NCBI GenBank assembly: GCA_902491625.1
Contig: CABUIO010000021.1
Location: forward strand, 1-40,247
Length of the DNA stretch: 40,247 bases
Direction: 5' to 3'
Origin: an uncultured Porphyromonadaceae bacterium
Lineage (GTDB): Bacteria; Bacteroidota; Bacteroidia; Bacteroidales; Muribaculaceae
A program made the translations under genes and the position numbers. The notes beneath the pieces are model-generated. The model was not told the origin of the DNA and searched no databases. It worked only from the letters and a program-made list of their open reading frames with translations. Below are positions 32,795-40,247 of the stretch, piece by piece (the stretch's first letter is position 1; every line of letters begins with the position of its first letter).

Positions 32795-35785
32795 ATGGAT
32801 CGAATCGACGAAGCGACGCTCAGGCGCCTGTATCTCAAAGACACTGCCTTTCAAGATCTTATGGAGAAACGCATCTCCAACGTGCTCCTCGTGGCCTCAC
32901 CCTACGATGCCTTCATGCTTGAGGAGGACGGACGCGTCGAGGAACAGGTATTCATGGAGTATGAGGTGCTCGGACTCTCCGCAGCGCCGCGTTTCACGAC
33001 CGTGGCGACGATGCAGGAGGCCGACGTGGCACTCACCCAGAAGGATTTCGACCTCATCATCGCCATGCCCGGAGCGGAGCTGCATCAGACTTTCCTCTGG
33101 TCGCGGGAGGTCGAGCTGCTCTATCCCGAGATGCCCTTCGTCGTCCTCACCCCTTTCAGCCGCGAGGTCAGCCGGCGTATCGAAAATGAGGACCTCTCAT
33201 CCGTCGACTACGTCTTCTCCTGGCTCGGCAACGTCGATCTTATCGTGGCCATCATCAAGCTCATCGAAGACCGCATGAACGCCCTCAAGGACATCGAGCA
33301 GGTCGGCGTGCAGTGCGTCATGCTCGTCGAGGACTCCATACGCTTCTATTCCGCCGTGCTGCCGCATCTCTTCAAGTTCATACTCACGCAGTCGCGCGAG
33401 TTCTCCACGGAGGCACTCAACGAACACGAGGCGCGACTCCGCATGAGGGGACGTCCGAAAGTGATCCTCGCCCGCGACTACGAGGAGGCGAGGGTGCTCT
33501 ACAACCGCTACGGCCACAACATGCTCGGCATCGTCTCCGACGTCAGCTTCAACCGCGAGGGGAAAACCGACAAGGAAGCCGGACTACGCCTTGCCTCACG
33601 CATCAGGGAGCGCGACCCACACATCCCCATCATCATCGAGAGCAGCGAGATCGAGAACAAACCAAAGGTCAATGCTTTCGGAGGCATCTTCATCGACAAG
33701 AATTCCAAGACGCTTCCGCAGGATCTCCGCAACGCCGTCCGCCACAATTTCGGATTCTACGACTTCATCGTCCGCGACCCGGACACCGGAGCAGAGGTCA
33801 TGCGCATCCACGACCTCAACGACCTCCAGAAAAACATCTACAACATCCCGGCTAAATCCCTCTTCTACCACAGCTCGCGCAACGACATCAGCCGCTGGCT
33901 CTATTCCCGCGCACTCTTCCCGGTGGCTTCGGTGCTCCAGAATTTCCGGTTTACCAAACTTGAGCAGACCCCCGACGTCCGACGCCTGATCTTCGAGTGC
34001 ATCGTCAAATACCGCCGCATGAAGAACCGAGGCGTCGTGGCCATATTCCGCAAGGACCGCTTCGACCGCTACAGCAATTTCGCACGCATCGGCCAAGGCT
34101 CCCTCGGAGGCAAAGGCCGCGGCCTGGCTTTCATCGATTCCATCATAAAGCGCCACCCCGAGTGCGAAGACTTCGGCGGAGTGCAGATCACGATTCCGCG
34201 AACCGTGGTGCTATGCACCGACATCTTCGACGAATTTATGGAGACAAACTCGCTCTACCGCACGGCCCTAAGCGACATCCCCGACGAACGCATTCTCCGC
34301 GAGTTCCTCCACGCCTCCCTCCCCCGCCGCATCCGCGACGACCTCGCCGCCCTGCTCGACGTCACCGACGCCCCGCTCGCAATCCGCTCCTCGTCACTTC
34401 TCGAAGACAGCCATTACCAGCCCTTTGCAGGCGTCTACTCCACATACATGATTCCGCGTCTGGACGACCGTGACCGAATGCTTTCCCTCCTCCTCGACGC
34501 CGTCAAAGGTGTCTATGCCTCGGTCTTCTACGCTGAGTCGAAGGCATATATGAACGTGACGCGCAACGTCATCGACCAGGAGAAGATGGCGGTCATCATT
34601 CAGGAAGTGGCCGGACGTCGCCACGGCGACTATTTCTATCCCTCCTTCTCCGGAGTGGGACGCTCCCTCAACTACTATCCGCTGGGCCACGAGAAGACCG
34701 ACGACGGTATCGCGGAAGTGGCCGTAGGCCTCGGAAAATACATCGTCGACGGTGGCATGGCGCTCCGCTTCGCCCCGACGCAACCCAAACGAGTGCTCCA
34801 GACCTCCACACTCGACCTCGCCCTGCGCGACACACAGAAGTCGCTTGCCGCTCTCCCCTGCGCCGACCTCGACCGCCCGTTCTCCGTCCGCGACGATTTC
34901 AACGTCGTCACCCTTCCGGTGGCCGATGCGGCCGCCACAGGTGCCCTTAAATACATGGTAAGCACATACGACGCCCGCGACGGCTATCTCCGCGACACAG
35001 ATCAGGGTCCTGGGCGCAAGGTCGTCACCTTCGCCAACGTGCTCAAGCACGACGTCTTCCCTCTCGCCAAGTGCGTCGAGTTCATGCTCTCCACCGGACA
35101 GTACGAGATGGGACGCCCTGTCGAGATCGAATTCGCGGGAGTCATCAACGACGGAATCTCGGCATCGTCCCCCGACAAAGGTACCCTCTACTGGCTCCAG
35201 ATCCGTCCGATCGTCGATCAGAAGGAAATGCTCGACGACGACGCGAGCCTATTCCGCCGGCCTGACTCCGACCTGATACTCAGGGCACATTCCGCTCTCG
35301 GCCACGGCCTCATGGACGACGTCCGCCACGTGGTCTACGTCCGTCCGGAGAACTTCTCCTCGCAGCTGAATCCCGACCTGGCCGCGGAGATAGAAAAGAT
35401 CAACAACGGATTTATCGACAAAAATCTCGGCTACATCCTCATCGGTCCCGGACGCTGGGGATCCTCCGACCCCGCGCTCGGCATTCCCGTCAAATGGCCG
35501 CAGATCGCCGGCGCAAGACTAATTGTCGAGGCTTCTCTCCCGGGCTATGACATCGAGCCTTCGCAGGGCACCCACTTCTTCCAGAACCTCACATCCTTCG
35601 GCGTGGGCTATTTCACCCTCAATCCATCCAAAGGCAAAGGCTACTACGACATCGACTTCCTCGACAGCCGTCCCGCCGTCTATGAGTCAGAGCATATCCG
35701 TGTCGTTCGCTTCGAATCGCCGCTCAGAATAGCCATCAACGGCCGCAAATCCTCCGGCATCGTAGCCAAACCCGCAGCGCAATGA
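32795..35785 (+). CDS. Receiver-like domains fused to PPDK/PEP-synthase ATP-binding domain
   Basis: This 996-residue cytosolic protein has three parts. Residues 27-155 look like a degenerate receiver domain (NVLLVASPYDAFMLEEDG, no Asp at the acceptor site). Residues 172-320 look like a complete one: CVMLVEDS with the acidic pair, Asp 249 in GIVSDVSF as acceptor, IIIESSE, and Lys 302 in GIFIDKNS. From about 430 the nucleotide-binding domain of PEP synthase/PPDK follows: GSLGGKGRG (435-443), LAIRSSSLLEDSHYQPFAGVYS (from about 528), and LYWLQIRPI later. The phospho-His domain and the PEP barrel of those enzymes are not visible, so it may be a phosphotransfer regulator rather than a true PEP synthase. 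Genes of this type are often annotated PEP synthase. It is coupled to the next gene. Confidence 0.85.
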   Translation: MDRIDEATLRRLYLKDTAFQDLMEKRISNVLLVASPYDAFMLEEDGRVEEQVFMEYEVLGLSAAPRFTTVATMQEADVALTQKDFDLIIAMPGAELHQTFLWSREVELLYPEMPFVVLTPFSREVSRRIENEDLSSVDYVFSWLGNVDLIVAIIKLIEDRMNALKDIEQVGVQCVMLVEDSIRFYSAVLPHLFKFILTQSREFSTEALNEHEARLRMRGRPKVILARDYEEARVLYNRYGHNMLGIVSDVSFNREGKTDKEAGLRLASRIRERDPHIPIIIESSEIENKPKVNAFGGIFIDKNSKTLPQDLRNAVRHNFGFYDFIVRDPDTGAEVMRIHDLNDLQKNIYNIPAKSLFYHSSRNDISRWLYSRALFPVASVLQNFRFTKLEQTPDVRRLIFECIVKYRRMKNRGVVAIFRKDRFDRYSNFARIGQGSLGGKGRGLAFIDSIIKRHPECEDFGGVQITIPRTVVLCTDIFDEFMETNSLYRTALSDIPDERILREFLHASLPRRIRDDLAALLDVTDAPLAIRSSSLLEDSHYQPFAGVYSTYMIPRLDDRDRMLSLLLDAVKGVYASVFYAESKAYMNVTRNVIDQEKMAVIIQEVAGRRHGDYFYPSFSGVGRSLNYYPLGHEKTDDGIAEVAVGLGKYIVDGGMALRFAPTQPKRVLQTSTLDLALRDTQKSLAALPCADLDRPFSVRDDFNVVTLPVADAAATGALKYMVSTYDARDGYLRDTDQGPGRKVVTFANVLKHDVFPLAKCVEFMLSTGQYEMGRPVEIEFAGVINDGISASSPDKGTLYWLQIRPIVDQKEMLDDDASLFRRPDSDLILRAHSALGHGLMDDVRHVVYVRPENFSSQLNPDLAAEIEKINNGFIDKNLGYILIGPGRWGSSDPALGIPVKWPQIAGARLIVEASLPGYDIEPSQGTHFFQNLTSFGVGYFTLNPSKGKGYYDIDFLDSRPAVYESEHIRVVRFESPLRIAINGRKSSGIVAKPAAQ

Positions 35786-36258
35786 TCTTCCCCTGGGACT
35801 ATAGCCGACGCCTCCGCGAAGCCACCGACGAAAACGACACGCTACGCGAAAAACTCCGTGACGCCGAAGCCACGATAAGCCATCTCCGCCATCTGCTCGG
35901 ACTCAAGACAGAAGAGTGCGGACAACTCGCCGCCAACATCGCCACACTGCGCGAAAAAGCCGATTATGCCGACCGGCTCGAAGAACGCGTCATGGAACTC
36001 GACGCCATGGCCGACCGCTTCGCGCCCATGAAGAAATCGCTTGACAGGAAAATAGAGAAACTCCGCATGGAACGCGACGAAGCCCGCGCCATGCTCGCCG
36101 CACGCGACGCACTCCCCGAAAAAGGCCGTCCCATAGACTTCGTCGACCGCGAAGCCCTGCAGCTCCCCGAACTCCCCGACACTCCCGCTCCGAACTCCCC
36201 GACCCGCTCCGACCAATCCCCCGACCTCCCCGACTGGTATATCCCCATCCCCGACTAA
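35782..36258 (+). CDS. Small coiled-coil protein coupled to the receiver-PPDK-like gene
   Basis: No family is recognised. This 158-residue protein overlaps the previous gene by four bases (ATGA), so it is translated with it. Residues about 10-110 are a charged helix with heptad-like spacing (REATDENDTLREKLRDAEAT, RLEERVMELDAMADRF, KIEKLRMERDEARAML). The rest is proline-rich (ELPDTPAPNSPTRSDQSPDL) and ends DWYIPIPD. There is no signal peptide or membrane helix. Coupling suggests it is a scaffold or partner of the larger protein. Confidence 0.65.
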   Translation: MIFPWDYSRRLREATDENDTLREKLRDAEATISHLRHLLGLKTEECGQLAANIATLREKADYADRLEERVMELDAMADRFAPMKKSLDRKIEKLRMERDEARAMLAARDALPEKGRPIDFVDREALQLPELPDTPAPNSPTRSDQSPDLPDWYIPIPD

Positions 36259-36269
36259 CCCCACACACT

Positions 36270-36381
36270 AACCGTGCCGAGGCGGAAGCCGAGGAAAAAA
36301 TCGCCTCCCTAACCGTGCCAAGGCGGAAGCCGAGTAAAAAATCGCCTCCCTAACCGTGCCGAGGCGGAAGCCGAGGGAAAA
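36270..36381. repeat. 41-bp tandem repeat, nearly three copies
   Basis: The block accgtgcc recurs at 36271, 36312 and 36353, period 41. The unit reads taaccgtgccgaggcggaag followed by ccgag, an A-rich run and atcgcctccc. Paired segments gcctc/gaggc allow small hairpins. A single related sequence (cgtaccgaggcgcaagccga) lies near 38358. Confidence 0.85.
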
Positions 36382-36536
36382 TGGTTCCGAATGGTTCGCC
36401 AAAATGGTTATCAATGGTTAGAAAGAATGGTTAATAATGGTTTGAAAAAATTGTTCCTGATTGTTCCCCTTGTTCGAAAAGACGCCCGAATCTGTCCCTG
36501 GTTAGCGCCGCTTGCGGCGCCCTGACTGTCCTCCCC
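36382..36536. repeat. Dispersed intergenic module between the coiled-coil gene and rnhB
   Basis: In reverse orientation this holds the same modules as 10.2, 12.5 and 24.8 kb: aatggttaataatggtttga, and gttccccttgttcgaaaag at about 36462-36480. A perfect hairpin gcgccgc-tt-gcggcgc (around 36504-36519) follows; its relative is at 39671-39684. Confidence 0.65.
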
Positions 36537-37136
36537 TCAGTCAAACAGCGACGGCGTAAGAGCCGGTGAAAAGCTCTTACGGTGCAACGGCGTCATACCG
36601 AGTTCCATGATTCCCCTCCGGTGCTCCCTCGTTGGATATCCCTTGTTGCGTTCCCATCCATACCCCGGATAAACCTTTGCCATCCGCTCCATAAACTCAT
36701 CGCGGTGCGTCTTTGCAAGCACCGACGCCGCAGCAATCGACATATACTTCCCGTCCCCCTTAACCACAGTCGTATAACCGATCCCCGACTCCATCGGCGA
36801 AAAACGGTTGCCATCCACAAGGATATGCTCCGGATGTACCTTAAGCGACATCACCGCGCGCTGCATCCCCGCGATCGATGCCCGCAGGATATTGATACGG
36901 TCAATCTCCTCATTGTCCACCATCACCACGCTCCAGGCCACGGCTTCCCGCTCTATGATCTCGCGAAGACTCGCGCGCTGACGTGCGGTAAGCTTCTTGG
37001 AATCGTCCAGCAGCTCATTGCTGAAATCCGCAGGCAGAATCACAGCCGCAGCCGCCACCGGACCGCACAGACACCCGCGGCCTGCCTCATCGCAGCCCGC
37101 CTCCACGCGACCCTCCACCATCCAGCGCTCAAGCAC
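36537..37136 (-). CDS. rnhB: Ribonuclease HII
   Basis: This 199-residue enzyme removes ribonucleotides and RNA from RNA:DNA hybrids. The signature EAGCDEAGRGCLCGPV holds the first two catalytic acids, ILVDGNRF the third, and AAASVLAKTHRDEFM the fourth and its helix. The length and order match bacterial RNase HII. Two starts are possible: GTG at 37136, one nt after the previous stop, or ATG at 37121; the GTG form aligns better with the length of family N-termini. Probably coupled to the polyprenyl synthetase gene. The end lies next to repeats. Confidence 0.93.
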   Translation of the reverse strand: MLERWMVEGRVEAGCDEAGRGCLCGPVAAAAVILPADFSNELLDDSKKLTARQRASLREIIEREAVAWSVVMVDNEEIDRINILRASIAGMQRAVMSLKVHPEHILVDGNRFSPMESGIGYTTVVKGDGKYMSIAAASVLAKTHRDEFMERMAKVYPGYGWERNKGYPTREHRRGIMELGMTPLHRKSFSPALTPSLFD

Positions 37137-37137
37137 C

Positions 37138-38109
37138 TTAATGTGTTCGGTTGATTATGAAAGTAAAGATATCCTCAAGATCCTTGCGGGCCTCGCACTC
37201 CGGATAATGCGACAGACAGAACAGTGCCTTCTCGCGAAGACGATCCATCACACGGCGGCAGAACTCAATTCCGCCGTTGTCAACCGCAAACTTAGTAAGA
37301 GTCGCCACATCATCGTCTTCAAGCTCATCCTTCTCGATGATCTTCTTCATCTTCTCGCTCTCGGACTTTGACACCGTCTGCAACGCATACAGAAGCGGAA
37401 GCGTCACCTTCCCCTCTCGCAGATCGTGACCCGACGCCTTGCCGAAATCATCCTGACCGATGTAATCGAAAATATCGTCGCGGATCTGGAAACACATGCC
37501 CATGTAGTAGGCATATCTCTCAAGCCATCGACGCTTATCCTCACCAACACCCGAAGCCTCCGCGCCCATGCGAACGCAGCTCTCGAACAGAATCGCCGTC
37601 TTCATCTCCACAGTGCGCACATACTTGCGGATACTGAAATCATGCTCCCTCGCAACAAAAATCTGATGCAGCTCGCCCTCCGACAGAATATCCGCCAAAT
37701 GGCTCATCAGCTTCACGACCTCCATCGAACCCGCAAGAATAGACTCATCCAGAGCCTTGCTGACAAGATAGTCGCCGGTCAGGACTGCTATGTGGTTGTC
37801 CCACACCGCATTGACAGTCGGGATACCGCGGCGGTACATCGACTGGTCAATCACATCGTCATGGATAAGCGACGCATTGTGCAGAATCTCGATCGAAGCC
37901 CCCGCATGAAGGACTCGTTCATTGACTCCGCCGAGAAGCTCCGCGCTCAGAATGACAAGAAGCGGCCTGATCTGCTTCCCTCGTTTGCCAAGATAGCCGC
38001 AAACGATACTGTTAAGTATTGGCATCGGCGACTTTATCGACTCCTGGATAAACATATTCATGCCGTCGAGTTCCGGCTTTATACGATCCTGTATTCTCTT
38101 GAATATCAT
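37138..38109 (-). CDS. Polyprenyl diphosphate synthase (octaprenyl/solanesyl type)
   Basis: This 323-residue all-helical enzyme adds isopentenyl units to an allylic diphosphate. The first Asp-rich motif is in SLIHDDVIDQSMYRRG and the second in CFQIRDDIFDYIG; GKRGKQIRPLL binds the diphosphate. The full length suggests a long-chain product such as the side chain of menaquinone, but chain length is not readable here. The ATG at 38109 (MIFKRIQDRI) is preferred over an in-frame start 108 nt upstream with a Cys-rich, unlikely N-terminus. First gene of a pair with rnhB. Confidence 0.92.
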   Translation of the reverse strand: MIFKRIQDRIKPELDGMNMFIQESIKSPMPILNSIVCGYLGKRGKQIRPLLVILSAELLGGVNERVLHAGASIEILHNASLIHDDVIDQSMYRRGIPTVNAVWDNHIAVLTGDYLVSKALDESILAGSMEVVKLMSHLADILSEGELHQIFVAREHDFSIRKYVRTVEMKTAILFESCVRMGAEASGVGEDKRRWLERYAYYMGMCFQIRDDIFDYIGQDDFGKASGHDLREGKVTLPLLYALQTVSKSESEKMKKIIEKDELEDDDVATLTKFAVDNGGIEFCRRVMDRLREKALFCLSHYPECEARKDLEDIFTFIINRTH

Positions 38110-38224
38110 AGAAATATTGTCAGAAATGATCTCATACTTGCGGGGGCTGCATGCTGTTCGCGATAAATGTCCTGTAGACACCGGACAACGCGGACAGCCG
38201 CCACACAACGCGTTCACTTTACTT

Positions 38225-38504
38225 TATTTCGCGAAGTTAATAAAAAAAATGCACCTACATCCACTAAAACCGCCCGAAAACATCCGCGCCCCCAAAAATA
38301 CCACCGGAAAAGATTGTTTACTCATGGTTCCCCTTGTCCGAAAAGCTCCCGCTCCCAGACCGTACCGAGGCGCAAGCCGAGGGAAATCGCCCATCTATCC
38401 CGCTCTCTATCCCTTCTCATGTCCTACTGTTCTCCTGTCTCCCTGCTTCCGTTTAATTGTCCTCCAGTTCTCCTGTCTTTCCTTTCTCCGCTCCTGATTG
38501 CCGA
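38225..38504. repeat. Intergenic repeat modules between the polyprenyl synthase gene and tRNA-His
   Basis: About 280 bp without a gene. It contains gttccccttgtccgaaaag (near 38327), a single copy related to the 41-bp repeat (near 38358), and, reversed, the pyrimidine-rich complement of the gacaggagaacagg module (about 38400-38490). Confidence 0.6.
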
Positions 38505-38537
38505 ATAAAAAAATTGCGGCGCCAACAGACGCCGCAA
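38505..38537 (-). terminator. Intrinsic terminator of the tRNA-His gene
   Basis: On the minus strand ttgcggcg-N8-cgccgcaa (38514-38537) is followed by seven T. It is 10 nt downstream of the tRNA, a textbook intrinsic terminator. Confidence 0.9.
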
Positions 38538-38547
38538 CCACTGAAAG

Positions 38548-38622
<75 letters not shown>

Positions 38623-38722
38623 ATATAGCCTTAAGGAGTCAATAAGCTACAACCATTTCCCCTTAAGGCACTGCAAAGTTAGCAACAAAATTTATTTCCT
38701 GCAATACCTTGCACCCATTTTT

Positions 38723-39457
38723 TTACATAGCGTCCAAAGCACGCGACGCTATACTGTTCATTCGCTGTATCTGAGAAGGCGTCATCTCACCCTGCACCTT
38801 GGACAGCCTCTCGGCGAACGAACTGGTCTTGCTCTGAAGGCTTGCCAACTTCGACATATCGCCACTCTTGGCGTAAGCTACGTAATCGTTCATCAATTCC
38901 TCATACTCGTCAAGAAGGGAATCAATGTCCGAGCTGCCTGACGATGAACCGGCACTCGGAGCGACATAGTCCTTTAGAGCTGACAGATCCCAATCTGTCG
39001 ACGGAAACTCATCTTCACCCTCGTAAACAGTAAGCTCGAAAGGCATTGTCTTGCCAGTGAAGAACTTACCCTCACCCTTTATGCCCTCCGGAGTCATAAC
39101 ACCCGTGAAATGACCCGTACGCTCACCGTCGGCATTATATTCGTCAAACTCGACAGTTCCGTCGCCATCTTCTTCAAACTTATCGAAACGGATACGCAGA
39201 TAATTATCCACACCCGACTTATCGTAATAGTATGCGCCACATTCACGGTCTGCACCCACAATCAGATGGATAGGATATTTTCCGTTGATCTTGCCAACAT
39301 ACTTAAGCTCGGTCTTGGGTTTCTCGGGAGCCTTCTCCTCGACAACCTCCTGCTTAACGGGCTGTACGCTGTCCTTCTGTTCCTCCTTTTTCGAACAGCC
39401 TACACACATTGCGGCTGCCAACATGGCTATCGAAGCCATATAAAAAATCTTTTTCAT
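38723..39457 (-). CDS. Lipoprotein with charged linker and helical C-terminal domain
   Basis: This 244-residue protein starts MKKIFYMASIAMLAAAMCVGC, a lipoprotein signal with Cys 21. A charged linker rich in Glu, Lys and Pro follows (KQEVVEEKAPEKPKTE). The middle domain (about 52-150) is beta-type with KYPIHLIVGADRECGAYYYD, resembling other Bacteroidales surface lipoproteins that measure or bind ligands. The last 80 residues are Ser-rich then helical (SLLDEYEELMNDYVAYAKSG, QGEMTPSQIQRMNSIASRAL), a C-terminal pattern I have seen in Bacteroidales lipoproteins of unknown function. It stands alone, transcribed toward tRNA-His. Confidence 0.85.
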   Translation of the reverse strand: MKKIFYMASIAMLAAAMCVGCSKKEEQKDSVQPVKQEVVEEKAPEKPKTELKYVGKINGKYPIHLIVGADRECGAYYYDKSGVDNYLRIRFDKFEEDGDGTVEFDEYNADGERTGHFTGVMTPEGIKGEGKFFTGKTMPFELTVYEGEDEFPSTDWDLSALKDYVAPSAGSSSGSSDIDSLLDEYEELMNDYVAYAKSGDMSKLASLQSKTSSFAERLSKVQGEMTPSQIQRMNSIASRALDAM

Positions 39458-39520
39458 ACTCTTAAAAAATTTAAATCCTTAAACACAAATGGTTAGCGAA
39501 ACGAACCGATAACCACGACA

Positions 39521-39528
39521 CAAAAATA
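39521..39528 (-). promoter_or_regulatory. Putative -7 box of the lipoprotein gene
   Basis: TATTTTTG on the minus strand, 63 nt before the ATG at 39457. TTTG lies 22 bases further up, slightly more than usual. Confidence 0.4.
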
Positions 39529-39599
39529 CACAAAAAACATCATCCAACAACAAAAAAACATCCGGCACAAATATCATAGCTTTTCCGGTACTATATTTA

Positions 39600-39712
39600 G
39601 TACTCGCAGCGTTGACTCCCTGACTATTCCCCTTGTTCGAAAAGTAGCCCCCGAATTTGTCATTAGTTCGCGCCGCTTGCGGCGACTGATTGTTCCCCTT
39701 GTCTGAAAAACG
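39600..39712. repeat. Dispersed intergenic module with cgccgc hairpin
   Basis: Contains attccccttgttcgaaaag, a gcccccgaatttgtc stretch and the hairpin cgccgc-tt-gcggcg, in the same order as at 36462-36520. Then gttccccttgtctgaaaa leads into the 88-bp repeat. Confidence 0.65.
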
Positions 39713-39800
39713 ACAGGCCGGAGGCCTTTCATCTTGTTAACCCCGGACAGCGTCCGGGGCTGCAACACACAAGACGAACCAACGCCGGAGGTGTTGAACA
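39713..39800. repeat. 88-bp intergenic repeat, copy 1
   Basis: Compared with 40002-40089 the first 47 bases differ once and the last 19 (acgccggaggtgttgaaca) are identical, with a divergent middle of about 20 bases. It contains the hairpin ccccggac-agc-gtccgggg. The space from 39801 to 40001 holds further short modules and no gene. Confidence 0.85.
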
Positions 39801-40001
39801 AAAATCTCCGGTATTGTTCTCCATGTTCGGGAAGAAAAAATGGTTCCCCATTGTTAACCCCAAATGGTTAACGATAGATTGAAAAGACTATTCCTCATTG
39901 TTCCTCTTTTTCGAAAGATGGCAGTGTCGAGCGTCGACAGACGCAAGCGCGATGATAAGACACCACGAGAGTGAGCGGACACGGAGAGATCGAGCGAAAG
40001 A

Positions 40002-40089
40002 ACAGGCCGGAGGCCTTTCATCTTGTTAACCCCGGACAACGTCCGGGGAAGCGACGCCCCAGTCAATTCAACGCCGGAGGTGTTGAACA
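40002..40089. repeat. 88-bp intergenic repeat, copy 2
   Basis: Same length and orientation as copy 1, with hairpin ccccggac-aac-gtccgggg. The loop differs by one base, and the stem is unchanged. Confidence 0.85.
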
Positions 40090-40138
40090 AGATTGTTCCA
40101 AATTGTTCCCCTTGTCCGAAAAGCCGCTCCGATCCGCC

Positions 40139-40178
40139 GTTAATGTCCCTAATGTCCTTAATGTCCTTAAAGTCCTTA
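40139..40178. repeat. Short tandem repeat of 9-10 bases
   Basis: About four copies of ttaatgtcc with small changes (taatgtcc, ttaatgtcc, ttaaagtcc). Confidence 0.7.
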
Positions 40179-40192
40179 CACGTCAGCCCATG

Positions 40193-40230
40193 AAAAAAGC
40201 TTCCGGCGAGGTTTGATTCTCGTCGGAAGC
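40193..40230 (-). terminator. Intrinsic terminator of a minus-strand gene beyond the right edge
   Basis: On the minus strand gcttccgacgag-N8-ctcgccggaagc (stem 12 bp with one G-T) is followed by six T. No gene upstream of it lies in the window, so it should serve one that starts to the right. Confidence 0.75.
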
Positions 40231-40247
40231 TTCCCTTAGGGTGGCGA

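Noticed and set aside
39574..40090. Two short ORFs starting MFNTSGV with similar N-termini
   Set aside because: The similarity comes only from the 88-bp DNA repeat in which both start; the rest is unrelated and low in coding character.
40193..40230. tRNA-like hairpin at the right edge
   Set aside because: It has a 12-bp stem with a T run and no D or T arm; it is a terminator.

Overview
The window looks like a chromosomal segment of a gut Bacteroidales, most likely a Muribaculaceae-type organism. This rests on family content and signals, not a database match. Several genes are preceded by the Bacteroidetes promoter (TTTG, 19-20 bp, TAnnTTTG) and lack clear Shine-Dalgarno sequences. The families are typical of the order: two DUF2723 membrane proteins, DUF4271 next to hemD, a BspA-like surface protein, a C10 cysteine peptidase, a secreted GH13 amylase with starch-binding modules, and C-terminal sorting-type tails. 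Most genes are GC-rich; two short stretches (10.5-12.3 kb and 16.7-18.4 kb) are visibly AT-rich and are bounded by direct repeats.

Layout. 1-7.5 kb, minus strand: a flavin oxidoreductase and SDR pair, a 197-bp imperfect palindromic element, polA (with a decayed proofreading domain), and a frameshifted secreted-protein gene; a hypothetical exported protein lies just upstream. 7.5-8 kb: a 75-bp tandem repeat. 8-10.2 kb, plus strand: BspA-like protein. 10.2-12.8 kb: a C10 peptidase and small lipoprotein pair between two related repeats of about 250 bp; a 13-bp hairpin loop lies in opposite orientation in the two copies. 12.85-16.6 kb, minus: cdd and a DUF2723 protein. 16.64-18.46 kb: a Doc/Fic toxin with a DNA-binding partner between two 39-bp direct repeats that coincide with the cdd promoter. 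18.6-22.1 kb, plus: beta-propeller membrane protein, glucosaminidase-LysM protein and a Kdo/WaaP-type kinase. 22.3-24.6 kb, minus: GH13 amylase. 25-32.6 kb, minus: a probable operon of DUF2723, NodB deacetylase, epimerase-type SDR, DUF4271 and hemD. 32.8-36.3 kb, plus: a large protein joining receiver-like domains to a PPDK/PEP-synthase ATP-binding domain, translationally coupled to a coiled-coil protein. 36.5-39.5 kb, minus: rnhB, a polyprenyl synthetase, tRNA-His and a lipoprotein. 39.5-40.2 kb: repeats and a terminator belonging to a gene beyond the edge.

A theme is cell-surface biology: GT-C-like membrane proteins, a peptidoglycan hydrolase, an LPS-core-type kinase, a polysaccharide deacetylase, surface lipoproteins and secreted hydrolases. 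The other theme is intergenic repeats. Nearly every gene boundary outside operons carries modules of a dispersed repeat family, and the two AT-rich cassettes look like acquisitions exchanged through repeat-bounded events with no recombinase encoded inside. These two cassettes and the palindromic element upstream of polA are the parts most worth following up.
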